From positions 1 through 5,463 of the forward strand of contig DDEH01000047.1 in assembly GCA_002336085.1 (NCBI GenBank): a DNA stretch of 5,463 bases, read 5' to 3'. Positions 4,811 through 5,463 of the stretch are shown here, one piece after another. The number at the start of each line of letters is the position of its first letter. Position 1 is the stretch's first letter. Position numbers and translations under genes: made by a program. This stretch comes from Flavobacteriales bacterium UBA1959. Lineage in GTDB: Bacteria > Bacteroidota > Bacteroidia > Flavobacteriales_D > Sanyastnellaceae. The notes beneath the pieces were generated by a model. That model was given only the letters and a program-made list of their open reading frames with translations, was not told the DNA's origin and searched no databases.

Positions 4811-5333
4811 AAGTAACGATCCCGTAGGACCAAAATGCTGCGTCGTATAAGAAATCAGTGTCAAAGTATTCGTCTAATAGAGCGCTGCCTACTTCAAGGG
4901 AAATATTCCACTCCCCGCAAAGCAAATTTTCGCGACTCTTACCTCTCCTTTGCAGACGCCTCAACGTTCTCTCGCTTACGTTATTCTCACAACGCGGATT
5001 TAAAAAACCAAACTGGACATAACCATGAAGAGGCCACACCCGAACTCCATAACTAAAAGTTCTGTATGTGTCGGGGTTTCGCCAACCCTGACCAACTTTC
5101 AAAGTAACCAAAGACGGAACCGCCAATCCGAATTGTCTGTCAATAAAGCGATTTTCCGATTGAAAAGTTCGCTTGCCCCACAACAAAGACAATCCCGGAG
5201 AACCACCAGTTTCATCATTTACAGAAAAACCCACATTCGACTCAAAGTAAGTCTCTGATTCTTGCGACCAGGATAAGGTCGAAGCAAACAGACAACACCA
5301 AATGAGTAAGGTATACCTGGCATGTTTCTTCAT
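4785..5333 (-). CDS. Exported protein of unknown family, possible outer-membrane beta-barrel
   Basis: A 182-residue protein starting at the ATG at 5333. Residues 1-24 form a clear signal peptide: Lys-Lys-His-Ala-Arg, then a hydrophobic core, then Ser-Trp-Ser-Gln with likely cleavage before or after Gln24. The longer open frame back to 5423 would bury this signal and is rejected. The mature part is rich in aromatic and alternating polar/hydrophobic residues (for example FSYGVRVWPLHGYVQFGF at 93-110 and FWSYGIVTFSHRWYL at 167-181), and ends in a Tyr-Leu-Asp beta strand, as many outer-membrane proteins do. Cys115 and Cys139 flank a very basic segment (Arg-rich, 122-134) and could form a disulfide. 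I do not recognise the family. A small barrel or a soluble beta-sandwich are both possible. It converges on the lipoprotein gene and has no terminator between. Confidence 0.75.
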   Translation of the reverse strand: MKKHARYTLLIWCCLFASTLSWSQESETYFESNVGFSVNDETGGSPGLSLLWGKRTFQSENRFIDRQFGLAVPSLVTLKVGQGWRNPDTYRTFSYGVRVWPLHGYVQFGFLNPRCENNVSERTLRRLQRRGKSRENLLCGEWNISLEVGSALLDEYFDTDFLYDAAFWSYGIVTFSHRWYLD

Positions 5334-5405
5334 AATACTAAATAAAGAAAGTCCAAGCAGAAAACCACGCTGAAAGTCTCGTAAATTTTGAATATGTGCA
5401 AAACC

Positions 5406-5438
5406 AAAAACGGGAGACCGCATCGCTGCAATCTCCCG
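5406..5438 (-). terminator. Intrinsic terminator of a gene beyond the right edge
   Basis: On the minus strand the stem CGGGAGA pairs with TCTCCCG and continues inward as TTGCA with TGCGG (two G-T pairs), closing on GCGA, a GNRA-type tetraloop. Five T (5410-5406) follow directly. This is a convincing rho-independent terminator for a transcript entering from the right. None of the three minus frames has a stop between 5463 and the hairpin, so the gene it ends is either an RNA gene or a coding gene that stops at least 25 bases upstream, outside the window. Confidence 0.85.
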
Positions 5439-5463
5439 CTTGGTACCCGGAGCGGGACAGTTC

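Noticed and set aside
4835..5258. Two plus-strand open frames (4835-5056 and 5025-5258)
   Set aside because: They are antisense to the exported-protein gene and their translations look like random shadow peptides.
5334..5423. Longer start for the exported protein
   Set aside because: It would begin inside the terminator hairpin and put 30 residues in front of a clear signal peptide.
1..5463. A new defence, mobile or biosynthetic system
   Set aside because: Nearly all genes are recognisable housekeeping or envelope genes, with no nuclease, transposase, toxin-antitoxin pair or repeat array.

Overview
The window looks like chromosomal, mostly housekeeping DNA from a member of the Bacteroidota. 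Three things point there: a clear DUF4290 protein (a family I know only from this phylum), a tRNA-Gly preceded by an exact phylum-type promoter (TTTG, 19 bases, TAAATTTG), and start codons without convincing Shine-Dalgarno sequences. I see no mobile element, CRISPR array, rRNA or integrase.

Layout. Positions 1-3711 hold a leftward (minus-strand) cluster. In order of transcription it is an AcpH/DUF479-family acyl-carrier-protein phosphodiesterase (3711-3082), a DUF4290 protein (3033-2422), murA (2243-933), an exported TlpA-like thioredoxin (916-311), and the first 67 codons of an acidic, low-complexity protein that runs off the left edge (203-1). Gaps are about 48, 178, 16 and 107 bases. The 178-base gap before murA carries two hairpins. 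The 107-base gap carries a striking 23-base palindrome beside a promoter-like -7 element, so the last gene may be separately controlled.

Rightward from about 3764 come a promoter, tRNA-Gly(GCC), a strong intrinsic terminator, a cytoplasmic cyclophilin-type peptidyl-prolyl isomerase (3996-4424), and a small lipoprotein gene (4528-4810). As printed, the lipoprotein's signal peptide is out of frame by one base in a run of seven T. It meets, tail to tail with a 26-base overlap, a minus-strand gene for an exported, possibly outer-membrane protein of unknown family (5333-4785). At the right edge a minus-strand intrinsic terminator (5438-5406) ends a transcript that starts outside the window.

How the genes fit together: MurA catalyses the first committed step of peptidoglycan synthesis. 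AcpH-type enzymes act on the acyl carrier protein of lipid synthesis. The TlpA-like protein would do thiol redox chemistry outside the cytoplasm. The cluster is therefore loosely envelope-centred, with DUF4290 as its uncharacterised member. MurA carries Asp where most bacteria have the fosfomycin-reactive Cys, so intrinsic fosfomycin resistance is predicted. I found no convincing new multi-gene system. The best leads are the frameshifted lipoprotein, the palindrome at 258-280, the DUF4290-murA linkage and the unknown exported protein.
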